64,000 bases of DNA from Bacillus sp. SLBN-46 (GCF_031453555.1 NZ_JAVIZM010000001.1:1116001-1180000), one strand, 5' to 3'; shown: positions 41,883 through 51,027, counted from the first letter of the stretch. Made by a program: numbers and translations. The notes: generated from the letters alone by a model not told the origin.

Positions 41883-41894
41883 ACGTTTACATTT
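41877..41894. promoter_or_regulatory. LacI-type operator 3, between rbsR and rbsD
   Basis: AATCTAAACGTTTACATT overlapping the rbsR stop codon. Bound repressor here could act as a roadblock, or could serve a separate rbsD promoter. Confidence 0.65.
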
Positions 41895-41917
41895 CACCAA
41901 AAGGAGAGAGACATACG

Positions 41918-42316
41918 ATGAAAAAAGGCGGAATTTTAAATCCAAGAATTAATCAATTAATCTCTGAAACGGGTCATACAGACTATGTTGTCGTGACAGA
42001 TGCTGGTTTACCTATTCCTGAAAATGTGACCCATCGAATCGATTTGGCACTCAAGGAAGGTGTACCCGGATTTTTAGAAACGCTAGATACGGTGTTGACA
42101 GAACTTGAGGTTGAGAAAGTCATTCTAGCAGAGGAAGTCAAAACTGTCAGTCCAGAAATGCATGATCAAATTGTAAGTCGATTTGAAAACATTCCTATTG
42201 AATACGTTCCACATGTTGAGTTTAAACAACAAACCAAACAAGCAAGAGGGTTAATTCGAACAGGTGAGTTTACTGGGTATGCCAATGTTATTTTAGTAGC
42301 AGGAGTTGTTTACTAA
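41918..42316 (+). CDS. rbsD: D-ribose pyranase
   Basis: Converts beta-D-ribopyranose to the furanose that ribokinase accepts. 132 residues. RbsD/FucU landmarks are MKKGGILNPRINQLISETGHTDYVVVTDAGLPIP at the N-terminus, with the catalytic His in TGHTD, and RTGEFTGYANVILVAGVVY at the end. Start after AAAGGAGAG. Operon position second, before rbsA. Confidence 0.94.
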   Translation: MKKGGILNPRINQLISETGHTDYVVVTDAGLPIPENVTHRIDLALKEGVPGFLETLDTVLTELEVEKVILAEEVKTVSPEMHDQIVSRFENIPIEYVPHVEFKQQTKQARGLIRTGEFTGYANVILVAGVVY

Positions 42317-42348
42317 AAATGAAAGCTCGTTCAAAGGGGGACAGATGA

Positions 42349-43845
42349 ATGAGTACAACATTACTTGAAATGAGGGAAATATCGAAGGAGTTTCCTGGAG
42401 TGAAAGCTCTTGATCATGTATCTATTCATGTAAATCAGTCAGAGATCCTTGCTTTACTTGGCGAAAATGGGGCTGGCAAGTCCACGTTAATGAAGGTGCT
42501 TGCAGGCGTTCATCAGCCGAGTAATGGGCAAATCTATATAAATGGAGAACCTGTAACGATTGAGGGGCCCAAACACTCTCAAAGTCTTGGAATCAGTATT
42601 ATCTATCAAGAATTTAATTTGATTCCGCATATGAGTGTAGCCGAAAATATTTTCATCGGACGCGAGCCTCGCAAAACAAAAGGGATCATTCACCGTAAAC
42701 AGGTTAAGGACGAAACAAGAACTTGGCTAGACCGGGTAGGGTTAACACGAGTTTCACCGGATGATCAAATCATCGACCTCTCTGTGGCAGAGCAGCAATT
42801 AGTTGAAATTGCCAAGGCCCTTTCGTTTAATTCTAAAATCATTATCATGGATGAGCCGACTGCTGCTTTAAATGATGAAGAAACTAGTAAACTGTTAGCC
42901 ATTATGAAGGACTTAAAGCAACAGGGAATGGGAGTGATCTTTATTACCCATCGCTTGGAAGAAGTCCAAGCTGTTGCCGATTCGATCGCTGTATTAAGGG
43001 ATGGAAAATACATTGGGAGTGCCCTGGTAAAAGACGTTACAAAAGATGATATGGTTACAATGATGGTGGGCCGTGAACTGACTGACTTGTATCCAGAGAA
43101 GGGTAATCCTGCTAATGATGTTTTACTTGAGGTAAAAGATGTCTCGGTTCCGGACATGCTGCATAACATTAATTTTTCCGTGAAAAAAGGAGAAATTCTT
43201 GGCATTGCTGGATTAATGGGTTCTGGAAGGACGGAACTTTCAAAAGCGATATTTGGCTTATACAACAATATGAGCGGGTCCGTAAAAGTAGATTCGAAGA
43301 CAGTAAAGAGCCCAAGGGGAGCCATAGATGCAGGTATTGCTCTTGTAACAGATGACCGTAAGCAGGAAGGCTTAGTCCTCGGGTTATCAGTCTATGAAAA
43401 TCTTCTTTTACCGTCTTACCGGAAGATTTCACGGTTTGGAGTTTCGAAGAAGAAAATGAAAGATGAGATCGTCAACCGATGGGTCAAGGATCTGAAAATA
43501 AAGGTCCATGATTCGAGCGTAGAAGTTAGGACGCTAAGTGGAGGAAATCAACAGAAAGTGGTCCTCGGAAAGTGGCTTCAGATGAATCCGAAAGTGTTGA
43601 TTTTAAATGAACCAACAAGGGGTATTGATGTTGGTGCAAAAGCTGAAATCTATCAAATTATGAAAAGGCTTACAGAAGACGGGATTTCCATAATCATGAT
43701 TTCTTCCGAAATGCCGGAATTACTCGGTCTTAGCAATCGAATCTTAGTCATGAATGAAGGAAGAATAACGGCTGAACTCAGTCAGCAAGAAGCGACTCAA
43801 GAAAAAATCTTTTATTACGCATCAGGGGGTGTGACGAATGCCTAA
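42349..43845 (+). CDS. rbsA: Ribose ABC transporter ATP-binding protein (two NBDs)
   Basis: 498 residues with two fused nucleotide-binding domains. NBD1 has Walker A GENGAGKST and Walker B IIMDEPTAAL. NBD2 is degenerate at Walker A (GLMGSGRTE) but keeps LSGGNQQKV and LILNEPTRGID, as usual in RbsA/MglA/XylG. Energises ribose import with rbsC and rbsB. Its stop overlaps the rbsC start by 8 nt. Confidence 0.94.
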   Translation: MSTTLLEMREISKEFPGVKALDHVSIHVNQSEILALLGENGAGKSTLMKVLAGVHQPSNGQIYINGEPVTIEGPKHSQSLGISIIYQEFNLIPHMSVAENIFIGREPRKTKGIIHRKQVKDETRTWLDRVGLTRVSPDDQIIDLSVAEQQLVEIAKALSFNSKIIIMDEPTAALNDEETSKLLAIMKDLKQQGMGVIFITHRLEEVQAVADSIAVLRDGKYIGSALVKDVTKDDMVTMMVGRELTDLYPEKGNPANDVLLEVKDVSVPDMLHNINFSVKKGEILGIAGLMGSGRTELSKAIFGLYNNMSGSVKVDSKTVKSPRGAIDAGIALVTDDRKQEGLVLGLSVYENLLLPSYRKISRFGVSKKKMKDEIVNRWVKDLKIKVHDSSVEVRTLSGGNQQKVVLGKWLQMNPKVLILNEPTRGIDVGAKAEIYQIMKRLTEDGISIIMISSEMPELLGLSNRILVMNEGRITAELSQQEATQEKIFYYASGGVTNA

Positions 43846-44819
43846 TACGACACCTGTTAAGCAAGAGGTGCAAAAGGAAGCCTTTAACTGGCTTTCGCTC
43901 ATTGAAAAGTACCGAGTATTATTGATTTTTATTGTACTGTGTGGGATTGCAGGGGTTTTGTCAGATGTTTTCTTTACCATGAGCAACGTGATGAATGTGC
44001 TTCGTCAGGTATCCATTATTGCCATCATTGCAAGCGGGATGACGCTCGTCATTTTAATTGCAGGTATTGATCTTTCGGTTGGGGCTGTTATGGCGTTTTC
44101 TGGAGCGATTTTAGCAGGAGCATTGACAGCAGGTTGGCCGCTAGCATTAGCACTCCTAGCTGCACTTGGCGTAGGAATTCTTTTCGGAATTTTTAATGGC
44201 TTTATTACAGCAAGATTTGGTGTTCCTTCATTTATTGCTACCCTCGCAATTATGGTTATTGCACGAGGGATGACGCTTGTTTATACGAAAGGATATCCAT
44301 TAGTAGTAAGTAATGACCCATACCGTTATATTGGGAGCGGTCGTTTCTTTGGAGTACCTATTCCGATTATCATTATGTTTGTTGTTTTTGGATTCATGTA
44401 TTGGATGTTAAAATACACCAGTTTTGGCCGCTATATCTTTTGCCATCGGTGGAAATGAGGAAACGGCTATTCTTGCAGGTATTAATGTGAGAGCCATTAA
44501 AATAGCTGTTTTTGGAATTTCAGGTTTGCTTTCAGCTTTATCCGCGATTATTTATACCTCACGATTAATGTCAGCTCAGCCAACTGCGGGTACAGGAATT
44601 GAGTTGGATGCTATCGCGGCCGTTATTATTGGGGGGACTAGTTTAGCAGGGGGAAAAGGTGGAGTTACGGGTACGCTTATCGGGGCTTTAATTATGGGGG
44701 TCCTTGATAATGTTCTTAACTTAATGAACGTTTCTCCATTCTATCAAAGTATTGCTAAAGGTCTTGTCATTCTAATTGCTGTATTAGTAGATAGTAAGTT
44801 TTCAAAAATTAAAAAATAA
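43838..44819 (+). pseudogene. rbsC: Ribose ABC transporter permease, frameshifted
   Basis: The membrane subunit appears in two frames. Frame 1 (43838-44458) encodes residues 1-194 of a normal RbsC, then ends in FCHRWK. Frame 2 resumes at FAIGGNEETAILAGINVRAIK and runs to 44819. At 44438-44441 TATCTTTTGCCATC has four T where three (TATCTTTGCCATC) give the uninterrupted family reading GRYIFAIGGNEETA. Both halves are well conserved: IAGIDLSVGAVMAFSG, and GGTSLAGGKGG. One extra base in a short T-run suggests a very recent mutation or a sequencing error; without it the whole operon is intact. Confidence 0.87.
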
Positions 44820-44837
44820 AACATTGGGGGTATTAAG

Positions 44838-45797
44838 ATGAAAAAGATTATTTCTTTGTTGGCATTATTTGCGATTATTATTGGTCTTGTTGGTTGCAGT
44901 ATGGACGAAGGTTCAAGTACAAAAACATCCGGTTCTAAATCTAAGGATGGCAAGCTAAAAGTCGGTCTGTCCATGAATACCTTAAACAATCCATTCTTCG
45001 TAGCCGTTAAAGAAGGGGCAGAAGCACAAGCGAAGGAAGATAAAGTTGATCTTGTTGTAACAGATGCACAAAACGATCCTGGTAAACAATTAGCAGATGT
45101 TGAAAACCTTTTAGAGCAGAATATCGATGTACTAATTATTGACCCTGCCGATAGTGATGCGATCGCAGAAGGCGTGAAAAAAGCTAACGATGCAAAAATT
45201 CCGGTATTTACAATTGACCGTCAATCAAATGGCGGAGAAGTAGTTACCCATATTGGTTTTGACGCCCTTAAGTCTGGTAAGATTGCTGGTAACTTTTTAA
45301 AAGAAGCTCTTGGCGGTAAAGGAAACATTGTTGAAATTCAAGGGATTCTAGGAACAAACGTAGGACAGTTCAGAAGTAAAGGGTTCAATTCTGTGATGGA
45401 CGAAAATCCTGGGTTCAAAGTGGTGGCAAGACAGGCTGCAAACTTTGACCGTGGTGAAGCAATGAAAGTAATGGAAGATATTTTACAAGCAAACCCTAAG
45501 ATTGATGGTGTATACGCAGCAAATGATGAAATGGCTCTTGGTGCCCTAGCTGCAATCGAGGCAGCAGGCCGACTAGATGAAATTACTCTAATCGGTTGTG
45601 ATGCAGTTGACCCTGCTATCGAAGCGATTAAGGGTGGGAAATTAGAAGCAACTATTGCTGAACCACCTGTATTCCTAGGAAAAGAAGCTGTTAAGACGGC
45701 TTTAAAAATTTCTAAAAAGGAATCTGTTGATAAAGAAGTGATTCTTGATTCAACACTTGTGACTCCTAAGAACGTAAATGAGGTTAAAACGAAGTAA
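44838..45797 (+). CDS. rbsB: Ribose ABC transporter substrate-binding lipoprotein
   Basis: 319 residues. The lipoprotein signal ends IIIGLVGC (Cys 20), followed by a Ser/Lys-rich linker and the type I periplasmic-binding fold: KVGLSMNTLNNPFFVAVKEGAE, then VLIIDPADSDAIAEGVKKAND, and AANDEMALGALAAIEAAG with D-ribose-contacting residues. Receptor for the RbsAC importer. Start after TTGGGGG. Confidence 0.94.
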   Translation: MKKIISLLALFAIIIGLVGCSMDEGSSTKTSGSKSKDGKLKVGLSMNTLNNPFFVAVKEGAEAQAKEDKVDLVVTDAQNDPGKQLADVENLLEQNIDVLIIDPADSDAIAEGVKKANDAKIPVFTIDRQSNGGEVVTHIGFDALKSGKIAGNFLKEALGGKGNIVEIQGILGTNVGQFRSKGFNSVMDENPGFKVVARQAANFDRGEAMKVMEDILQANPKIDGVYAANDEMALGALAAIEAAGRLDEITLIGCDAVDPAIEAIKGGKLEATIAEPPVFLGKEAVKTALKISKKESVDKEVILDSTLVTPKNVNEVKTK

Positions 45798-45810
45798 TTT
45801 TAAAACGTGT

Positions 45811-45841
45811 AGTAAAAACGCATAAAATTTGCGTTTTTACT
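45811..45841 (+). terminator. Hairpin between rbsB and rbsK
   Basis: AGTAAAAACGCA and TGCGTTTTTACT form a perfect 12-bp stem around a 7-nt loop. It has no strong T-tail beyond the stem's own, so it may stabilise rbsB mRNA or partly terminate before rbsK. Confidence 0.6.
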
Positions 45842-45862
45842 ACTTTAAAGGGAGGTTTCTTC

Positions 45863-46786
45863 ATGTCAAAGGTTGTAGTAGTGGGAAGCTATGTGGTCGA
45901 TTTAATGAGTCGTACCCCACATCTTCCAAAACCAGGTGAGACGGTTCTAGGTGGTCCATTCAAGATGGGACCTGGTGGAAAAGGAGGGAACCAAGCAACG
46001 GCAGCGGCCCGCTCTGGTTCAGAGGTAACGTTTGTTACTAAATTGGGAGATGACCTTTTTGGAAGAGAGGCCTTGGCGCATTTTACTGCGGAAAAAGTAA
46101 ACACCCAATTTATGAAAGTGGACCCTAATCAAGCGACTGGGGCTGCATTAATTGCTGTTGATGACCGGAGCGAGAATAGCATCGTGGTGGCATTAGGGGC
46201 ATGCGGTACGATTACGGAAGAAGAAGTAGTGGCTGCTGAAGAAACATTCAAAGAAGCTGACGTTGTGTTAGTTCAATTAGAAACCAGTATTGAGGCAGTG
46301 GTGACAACGGTACGTCTAGCAAAGAAATGGGATGTACCGGTTATTTTAAATCCTGCTCCTTATCAGGAGTTTCCTAGAGAAATACTTTCTAATATCGCCT
46401 ATATTACACCTAATGAAACAGAAGCTTTTGAGTTAACGGGGGTAGAAGTTACTGATGAGGCATCTGCCTTAGTTGCCGCACAGAAAATCTACAACCAAGG
46501 TGTGGGTACAGTAATTATCACGCTAGGTTCAAAGGGCGCGTACCTTTATACTGGTGGCAGAAGTGGAGAGCTTGTACCTAGTTTTAAGGTTGAAGCGGTT
46601 GATACCACTGGAGCAGGAGATGCCTTTAATGGAGGCTTTGCTCACGCACTAAGCAACGGCCATTCGGTCCAAGAAGCAATGACCTACGCCAACGCAGTAG
46701 CAGCCCTATCCGTCACCAAAATTGGTACCGCACCTGCGATGCCATACCAGAATGAAGTAGAAGAACTTATGGCTAAAAAGGCTTAA
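45863..46786 (+). CDS. rbsK: Ribokinase
   Basis: Phosphorylates D-ribose to ribose 5-phosphate. 307 residues of the PfkB family: GPGGKGGNQATAAARSG near the N-terminus (substrate region), and the C-terminal signature DTTGAGDAFNGGFAHAL with the catalytic Asp. Here rbsK is last in the operon after rbsB, as in enterics; in B. subtilis it follows rbsR. Start after AAAGGGAGG. Confidence 0.94.
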   Translation: MSKVVVVGSYVVDLMSRTPHLPKPGETVLGGPFKMGPGGKGGNQATAAARSGSEVTFVTKLGDDLFGREALAHFTAEKVNTQFMKVDPNQATGAALIAVDDRSENSIVVALGACGTITEEEVVAAEETFKEADVVLVQLETSIEAVVTTVRLAKKWDVPVILNPAPYQEFPREILSNIAYITPNETEAFELTGVEVTDEASALVAAQKIYNQGVGTVIITLGSKGAYLYTGGRSGELVPSFKVEAVDTTGAGDAFNGGFAHALSNGHSVQEAMTYANAVAALSVTKIGTAPAMPYQNEVEELMAKKA

Positions 46787-46800
46787 AAAATACCATCTTT

Positions 46801-46832
46801 GGTGTCAGGCACCATCCGTGGACACTGTCCAC
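46801..46832. repeat. Dispersed palindromic repeat R1, best-preserved forward copy
   Basis: GGTGTCAGGCACC, ATCC, then GTGGACACTGTCCAC, a perfect 7-bp palindromic stem with a single-base centre. It starts 15 nt after the rbsK stop and is followed by the rbs terminator. Confidence 0.85.
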
Positions 46833-46836
46833 GTGG

Positions 46837-46870
46837 AAAAGACAGTGAGCAGTGCTGCTCGCTGTCTTTT
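46837..46870 (+). terminator. Intrinsic terminator of the rbs operon
   Basis: AAAAGACAGTGAGCAG pairs with CTGCTCGCTGTCTTTT (one G-T pair) around a 2-nt loop, followed by TG and a short T-run. Confidence 0.8.
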
Positions 46871-46958
46871 TGTTAAAGGTTAGAAAGTAAAAGATTTGTC
46901 ACAGCTACAGTCCTTGATAGTATGGAATTTTATGTCCCAATTCAATGGGAAGAAGCCT

Positions 46959-47107
46959 GACTGGTAACTAGAAGAAGTGCCTAATGCCCGAGCTAAAAGA
47001 AAAAGTGAGCGACCGGTAACTAGAAGAAGGTTCTAATGCCCGAGCTAAAAGAAAAAGTGCACGACCGGTAAATAGGGACAGTTTCTAATGCCCAAGGCAA
47101 GGTTGCC
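46959..47107. repeat. Tandem 52-bp repeat, about 2.8 units
   Basis: Units start at 46959, 47011 and 47063, each with GACYGGTAAMTAG near its start and TTCTAATGCCC (or GCCTAATGCCC) in the middle. Units 1 and 2 differ at only a few positions and share CCCGAGCTAAAAGAAAAAG. Unit 3 diverges after about 30 bases. The array lies in the 480-bp gap between rbsK and the convergent ZIP gene. A stretch further on (about 47150-47215, GATGACCAAGGAGCTTG) may be a decayed copy of repeat R2. No coding frame was found. Confidence 0.8.
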
Positions 47108-47267
47108 TAGCTACTAAAGGATGTACTCTTAAGTGCGACTATATCTTTCTGCGCTCCGCTAAATAACAAGTTTCTTAATCGGGATGACCAAGGAGCTTGT
47201 GATTTTCTTATGGCCAGATTTTTATTGTGGGCGGTTGTTGCCGGGAAGTTTCCGCTACGACTGTTTT

Positions 47268-48077
47268 TTAGATAAATAGTAATAAGCTAAGGGCCATAAC
47301 CGCCATACCACCAATTAGACCATAGATGGATAAATGGGCTTCGTCATATCTTTTGGCCGCCGGCAGTAGTTCGTCGAGGGAGATGAAAACCATGATGCCA
47401 GCAACGGCAGCGAAAATGATCCCGAACATAATGTCATTTAGAAAGGGCATTAAGAATAGATAGGCCGCTAATGCGCCAATTGGCTCGGATAAACCAGACA
47501 GGAATGAAAGCTTAAAGGCCCTTTTTTTGTCACCTGTTGCGAAATAAACGGGAACAGATACGGCAATGCCTTCAGGAATATTGTGGATGGCAATGGCAAC
47601 AGCGATGGCAATACCGAGTGCCGGGTCCTGTAAGGCGGAAGTGAAGGTGGCGATCCCTTCAGGAAAGTTGTGAATACCAATAGCCAAAGCAGTAAAAGTC
47701 CCCATTTTTAATAAATCTTGTTTTTTTCCTGGACTAGTGGGACTATTCATATCTTCAACTGTCTTCAATTCATGGGGATTGCTTTGTTTAGGAATAAATT
47801 TATCAATACTGGCAATCAGCAGCATGCCGCCAAAAAATCCACCAACTGTTACCCAGCTGCCAGGCCCTAAGCCTAAGGCGTCAACAAGGGCAACCTTTGC
47901 TTTAACAAAGATTTCAATCATAGACACATAAATCATGACACCTGCTGAGAAACCAAGGGTCACCGATAAAAATTTTGTATTGGTATGGGATGTAAAGAAT
48001 GCAAGAACGCTCCCAATCCCGGTTGCAAGGCCAGCAAATAAGGTTAATCCGAATGCCAACAACAGATTTTCAGTCAC
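47268..48077 (-). CDS. ZIP family divalent metal transporter (ZupT-like)
   Basis: 269 residues, eight membrane segments. The paired metal-site helices read GIHNFPEGIATF and AIHNIPEGIAVSVP, the HNxPEG motifs of ZupT/GufA-type zinc or iron importers; a short acidic/His-poor loop lies between helices 3 and 4. GTG start at 48077, preceded by AGGGAGA. Monocistronic. I see no clear Zur, Fur or MntR box upstream. Confidence 0.9.
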   Translation of the reverse strand: MTENLLLAFGLTLFAGLATGIGSVLAFFTSHTNTKFLSVTLGFSAGVMIYVSMIEIFVKAKVALVDALGLGPGSWVTVGGFFGGMLLIASIDKFIPKQSNPHELKTVEDMNSPTSPGKKQDLLKMGTFTALAIGIHNFPEGIATFTSALQDPALGIAIAVAIAIHNIPEGIAVSVPVYFATGDKKRAFKLSFLSGLSEPIGALAAYLFLMPFLNDIMFGIIFAAVAGIMVFISLDELLPAAKRYDEAHLSIYGLIGGMAVMALSLLLFI

Positions 48078-48210
48078 CTTCGATTCTCTCCCTTTTTGAA
48101 ATTTATTGTCAAATTCTCATGAACTTTTCATTTTTGGTTATATTTTTATATGCACTAACACAGAAATGTTTCCTGTAAACAACAAATGGAAAGTGATTTC
48201 CAAGCGCATC

Positions 48211-48236
48211 AAAAAAGCTGACTCTTTATGAGCCAG
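48211..48236 (-). terminator. Intrinsic terminator of the LCP gene
   Basis: On the minus strand GCTGGCTC and GAGTCAGC pair (one mismatch) around a 5-nt loop, followed by TTTTTT. Confidence 0.7.
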
Positions 48237-48256
48237 CCTGCTAAGCTATTGAACTA

Positions 48257-49192
48257 CTATTGTAATTCTAGATGTTTTTTTAGCTCGGTTTGGATTCTTT
48301 GTTTTTCTTCTGGCGAAATTAAACCATAGTAGATTTTATTAATCATCGTTCCGGTTTCTTTTATTTCCATTTGTTCAATGTTTCTTCCTGCATTTCTATA
48401 GTTTTTCTGAATATCTATCATTTGATCAAAAGTAAGATTGGTTTTGATATTTTTTCCAAGCGCAGTAAATATATCAGAAAAATTGGTGAGGCTGGATAAA
48501 CTCATCCCTTCATGGATTACTGCTTGGATAATTTGACGCTGACGGGATTGCCGTCCAAAATCACCTCGCGGGTCTTCATGTCTCATTCTAGAGAAACTTA
48601 GTGCCTGTTCGCCGTTTAAGGTTATTTCTCCCTTTGCAAAATGAAATCTTTCTTGGGTGAAGTCCAAGTCATTCTGAACCGTAACACCGCCAACGGCATC
48701 AACAATATCCTCAAAACCTTCCATATTAATTTGCATGTAATAGTCAATTGGGATATCGAGAAATTTCTCTACGGTATCCATGGACATGGGAACGCCGCCA
48801 AAAGCAAAGGCATGGTTAATCTTATCCTCGGAACCTTTCCCTACTATTTCCGTTCGTGTGTCTCGTGGGATGCTAAGCATTTTTACAGAATTGGTATTCG
48901 GATTGACCGTCAGCACAATAATTGTATCAGACCGTCCTTTGTCACCTTTCCGCTCATCGACTCCAAGCATTAAAACTGAGAAGGGATCCTTTTCCTCAAA
49001 GACGACAGGCTCTTGCCTTATGACTTGTATTTTTCGCTCAACGGGCTGGTGCATCGTTACCACCGCAGTTTTAAGTGACTTATATACGGTAAAGGCATAA
49101 GCACCTCCCGCAATCACAAGGAAAAATAGGATAATTCCTGTTACCTTTACCCATTTTCTGCTTTTCTTATCTTTATAACGAACAGATGACAT
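48257..49192 (-). CDS. LytR-CpsA-Psr (LCP, TagU-like) wall-polymer ligase
   Basis: Transfers teichoic acid or other anionic polymers from lipid carrier to peptidoglycan. 311 residues. A cytoplasmic basic tail, one membrane segment (about 17-36) and the LCP domain (about 70-240) are seen. The catalytic and lipid-binding residues lie in VLMLGVDERKGDKGRSDTIIVLTV, MLSIPRDTRTEI, INHAFAFGG and FSRMRHEDPRGDFGRQSRQ. Start after TGGGGG. Monocistronic. Confidence 0.92.
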   Translation of the reverse strand: MSSVRYKDKKSRKWVKVTGIILFFLVIAGGAYAFTVYKSLKTAVVTMHQPVERKIQVIRQEPVVFEEKDPFSVLMLGVDERKGDKGRSDTIIVLTVNPNTNSVKMLSIPRDTRTEIVGKGSEDKINHAFAFGGVPMSMDTVEKFLDIPIDYYMQINMEGFEDIVDAVGGVTVQNDLDFTQERFHFAKGEITLNGEQALSFSRMRHEDPRGDFGRQSRQRQIIQAVIHEGMSLSSLTNFSDIFTALGKNIKTNLTFDQMIDIQKNYRNAGRNIEQMEIKETGTMINKIYYGLISPEEKQRIQTELKKHLELQ

Positions 49193-49339
49193 CGAAAGAC
49201 CCCCAAAAATGTAAGATAGTATGTCTTTTCTAAGGAGAATAAAGCTTATAGTGTGCGATATAAAGTTGTTTTTTTAATTGTAACACCTATCGTGAAAAAA
49301 TCCCATTGTTCGTAAATTTTATTTTATTCAAAAGAAAAT

Positions 49340-49363
49340 GAGGTGCAGTTTAAACTGCACCTC
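49340..49363 (-). terminator. Perfect 24-bp palindrome, terminator of the protease gene
   Basis: GAGGTGCAGTTT and AAACTGCACCTC are exact complements without a spacer. The minus strand continues ATTTTCTTTT. It lies about 65 nt past the protease stop. Confidence 0.7.
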
Positions 49364-49428
49364 AATTATCTTTCAAGGCCCTCGCAAATATCCCCTTTAG
49401 CTACCTCTACGAGTCTACTTCCTTACTG

Positions 49429-50805
49429 CTAATTGTTATGATTATTGTTATTGTCGTCTTTATTTTGTTTTCGCTGCTGTTCCTGTAGGGCGTGTAGAAT
49501 GTCTTGGACATCAATTTTCCCATCCCCATTAAGGTCGGATAAGCCGCCACTTCCAGGTATTGGAGGCGTAGGACCACTTGCTACTGCAGCGGGTCCTTTC
49601 GGTTTAACCGCAAAGGTAAACACCAATAGTACAAGGATAAGCAACCCTGCCACACCATCTATGATATAGAAAATCGTTGCATAATCAGACCACAATGTCT
49701 TGCTGCTATCCATCTTTTTCTCGGAATTAGCAATATATTGTTTAATTTCAGAGTGATTTGGATAGATTCGCTGCACTGCCTCAAATTTCTCTAAAGCATG
49801 CTTATAATAGCCGCCCCAGTATAATTCTAGGCCTTCCTGATAAAGCTTATCTGTTTCACTTTTCGTATTTCTAACACCGGCCTGATTCACAAATTCCTTC
49901 ACCGTGTTGACTGGTACGGCAAAGTTAAAGCCTTGGACCTCTTGGCCGTTTACGGTATCACCTCTAAAGGTGAGCAATCCAATAATCTCGCCTTTTTCAT
50001 TGATAACAGGGCCTCCGCTATTGCCATGGGTGGCAGCCGCATTAATTTGAATGACTGGGCTTCCTTGGTCCGTCTTTTTCGAAGTAGCAGAAATTTGCCC
50101 TGCATTCATGGAAGAAACTAAAGAAGAGTCAGGTGATAACAGGTCAGAGTCTGCTGCCGCCGGGTAACCAATGACCCAAATATTGTCTTGGTTTTGGATA
50201 TTGTCTGAGTTTCCAAGTGGTAAGGTTGGCAGGTTTTTGCCTTCAATTTTTAAAACGGCGACATCTTTTCCTTCATTAATTGGTGCACCGTAACTTTTTA
50301 CCTCGCCATCAAGTACGTCTCCACCTGGTAAAATAACTTTTAATACCTTTTTCACACCCGTGTATTGTGTGTAGTTCAGCATATATTCATAGGCGGTATC
50401 ATAATCCACTTTAAAATAGTCTGCCATAATCCCAACGAGTTGTTCAAAGGCTGCATTCGCAATGTCTTCATCTTTCATTTGCGTCGTTTCCACTACATGA
50501 GCATTTGTTACGATGTAGCCATCGGAGCTGATAATCCCACCAGAGCCTGAACCACCAAGAACAGATTGATAGTTTATCTGTTCCATTATGGCCATTACTT
50601 CAGGGTCATTGGGATTATTAAACTGCCATTCTACGACCGCATAATCAAGGATTCGAACAACAGCCGGCTTTGTGTATTCCGCTAACTTTTGCGCTTGAGC
50701 AATGTTGCCCGTCGCTGGTTTGATATTTATTAGGAAGAAGGAGGTAACAATTACTGCTATGAGGATTAAGCTTAAAGGTATGGTAAAAAGGGCCCTTTTC
50801 TTCAA
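49429..50805 (-). CDS. Membrane-anchored trypsin-like protease with C-terminal EF-hand (dockerin-like) motif
   Basis: 458 residues. Membrane segment (about 6-27), then an extracytoplasmic trypsin-like domain with the triad in YIVTNAHVV (His about 103), GKDVAVLKI (Asp about 181) and HGNSGGPV (Ser about 263). A TPR-like helical pair follows (LYWGGYYKHALEKFEAVQ), then a second membrane segment (about 381-401), a Pro/Gly linker, and DLNGDGKIDVQD, a complete 12-residue calcium loop as in dockerins. The end is a poly-Asn tail. With two segments the EF-hand would face the cytoplasm, which is odd. TTG at 50805 is preferred: GAGGTGA lies 8 nt before it. A GTG at 50817 overlaps that site. Confidence 0.85.
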   Translation of the reverse strand: MKKRALFTIPLSLILIAVIVTSFFLINIKPATGNIAQAQKLAEYTKPAVVRILDYAVVEWQFNNPNDPEVMAIMEQINYQSVLGGSGSGGIISSDGYIVTNAHVVETTQMKDEDIANAAFEQLVGIMADYFKVDYDTAYEYMLNYTQYTGVKKVLKVILPGGDVLDGEVKSYGAPINEGKDVAVLKIEGKNLPTLPLGNSDNIQNQDNIWVIGYPAAADSDLLSPDSSLVSSMNAGQISATSKKTDQGSPVIQINAAATHGNSGGPVINEKGEIIGLLTFRGDTVNGQEVQGFNFAVPVNTVKEFVNQAGVRNTKSETDKLYQEGLELYWGGYYKHALEKFEAVQRIYPNHSEIKQYIANSEKKMDSSKTLWSDYATIFYIIDGVAGLLILVLLVFTFAVKPKGPAAVASGPTPPIPGSGGLSDLNGDGKIDVQDILHALQEQQRKQNKDDNNNNHNN

Positions 50806-51021
50806 AATATAATTCACCTCTTAATTGATATTTACAATGCACTCTGCAATATATTCGGATTTGGGTGAAAGGTAATATTGTACATTAAAATTTTATGAAA
50901 ATTCGAGAATGATCATTGTAAATGGGAATTCTTTATGAAGATTTCTTGAAAAAGGGTAAAAAAGCATGGACTAAAATTGAGCATGATTCGACAGGAATTT
51001 TTCAAAAAGACAAGAGAGAGG

Positions 51022-51027
51022 TATAAT
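51022..51027 (+). promoter_or_regulatory. -10 element of the UDP-GlcNAc 2-epimerase gene
   Basis: A perfect TATAAT, with no clear -35. It overlaps the in-frame ATG at 51026, which argues that translation begins at 51056 instead. Confidence 0.45.

Noticed and set aside
50900..50930. Fur box near GAGAATGATCATTGTA upstream of wecB
   Set aside because: Only the inner AATGATCATT palindrome is present; too few matches to the 19-bp consensus and no iron genes nearby.
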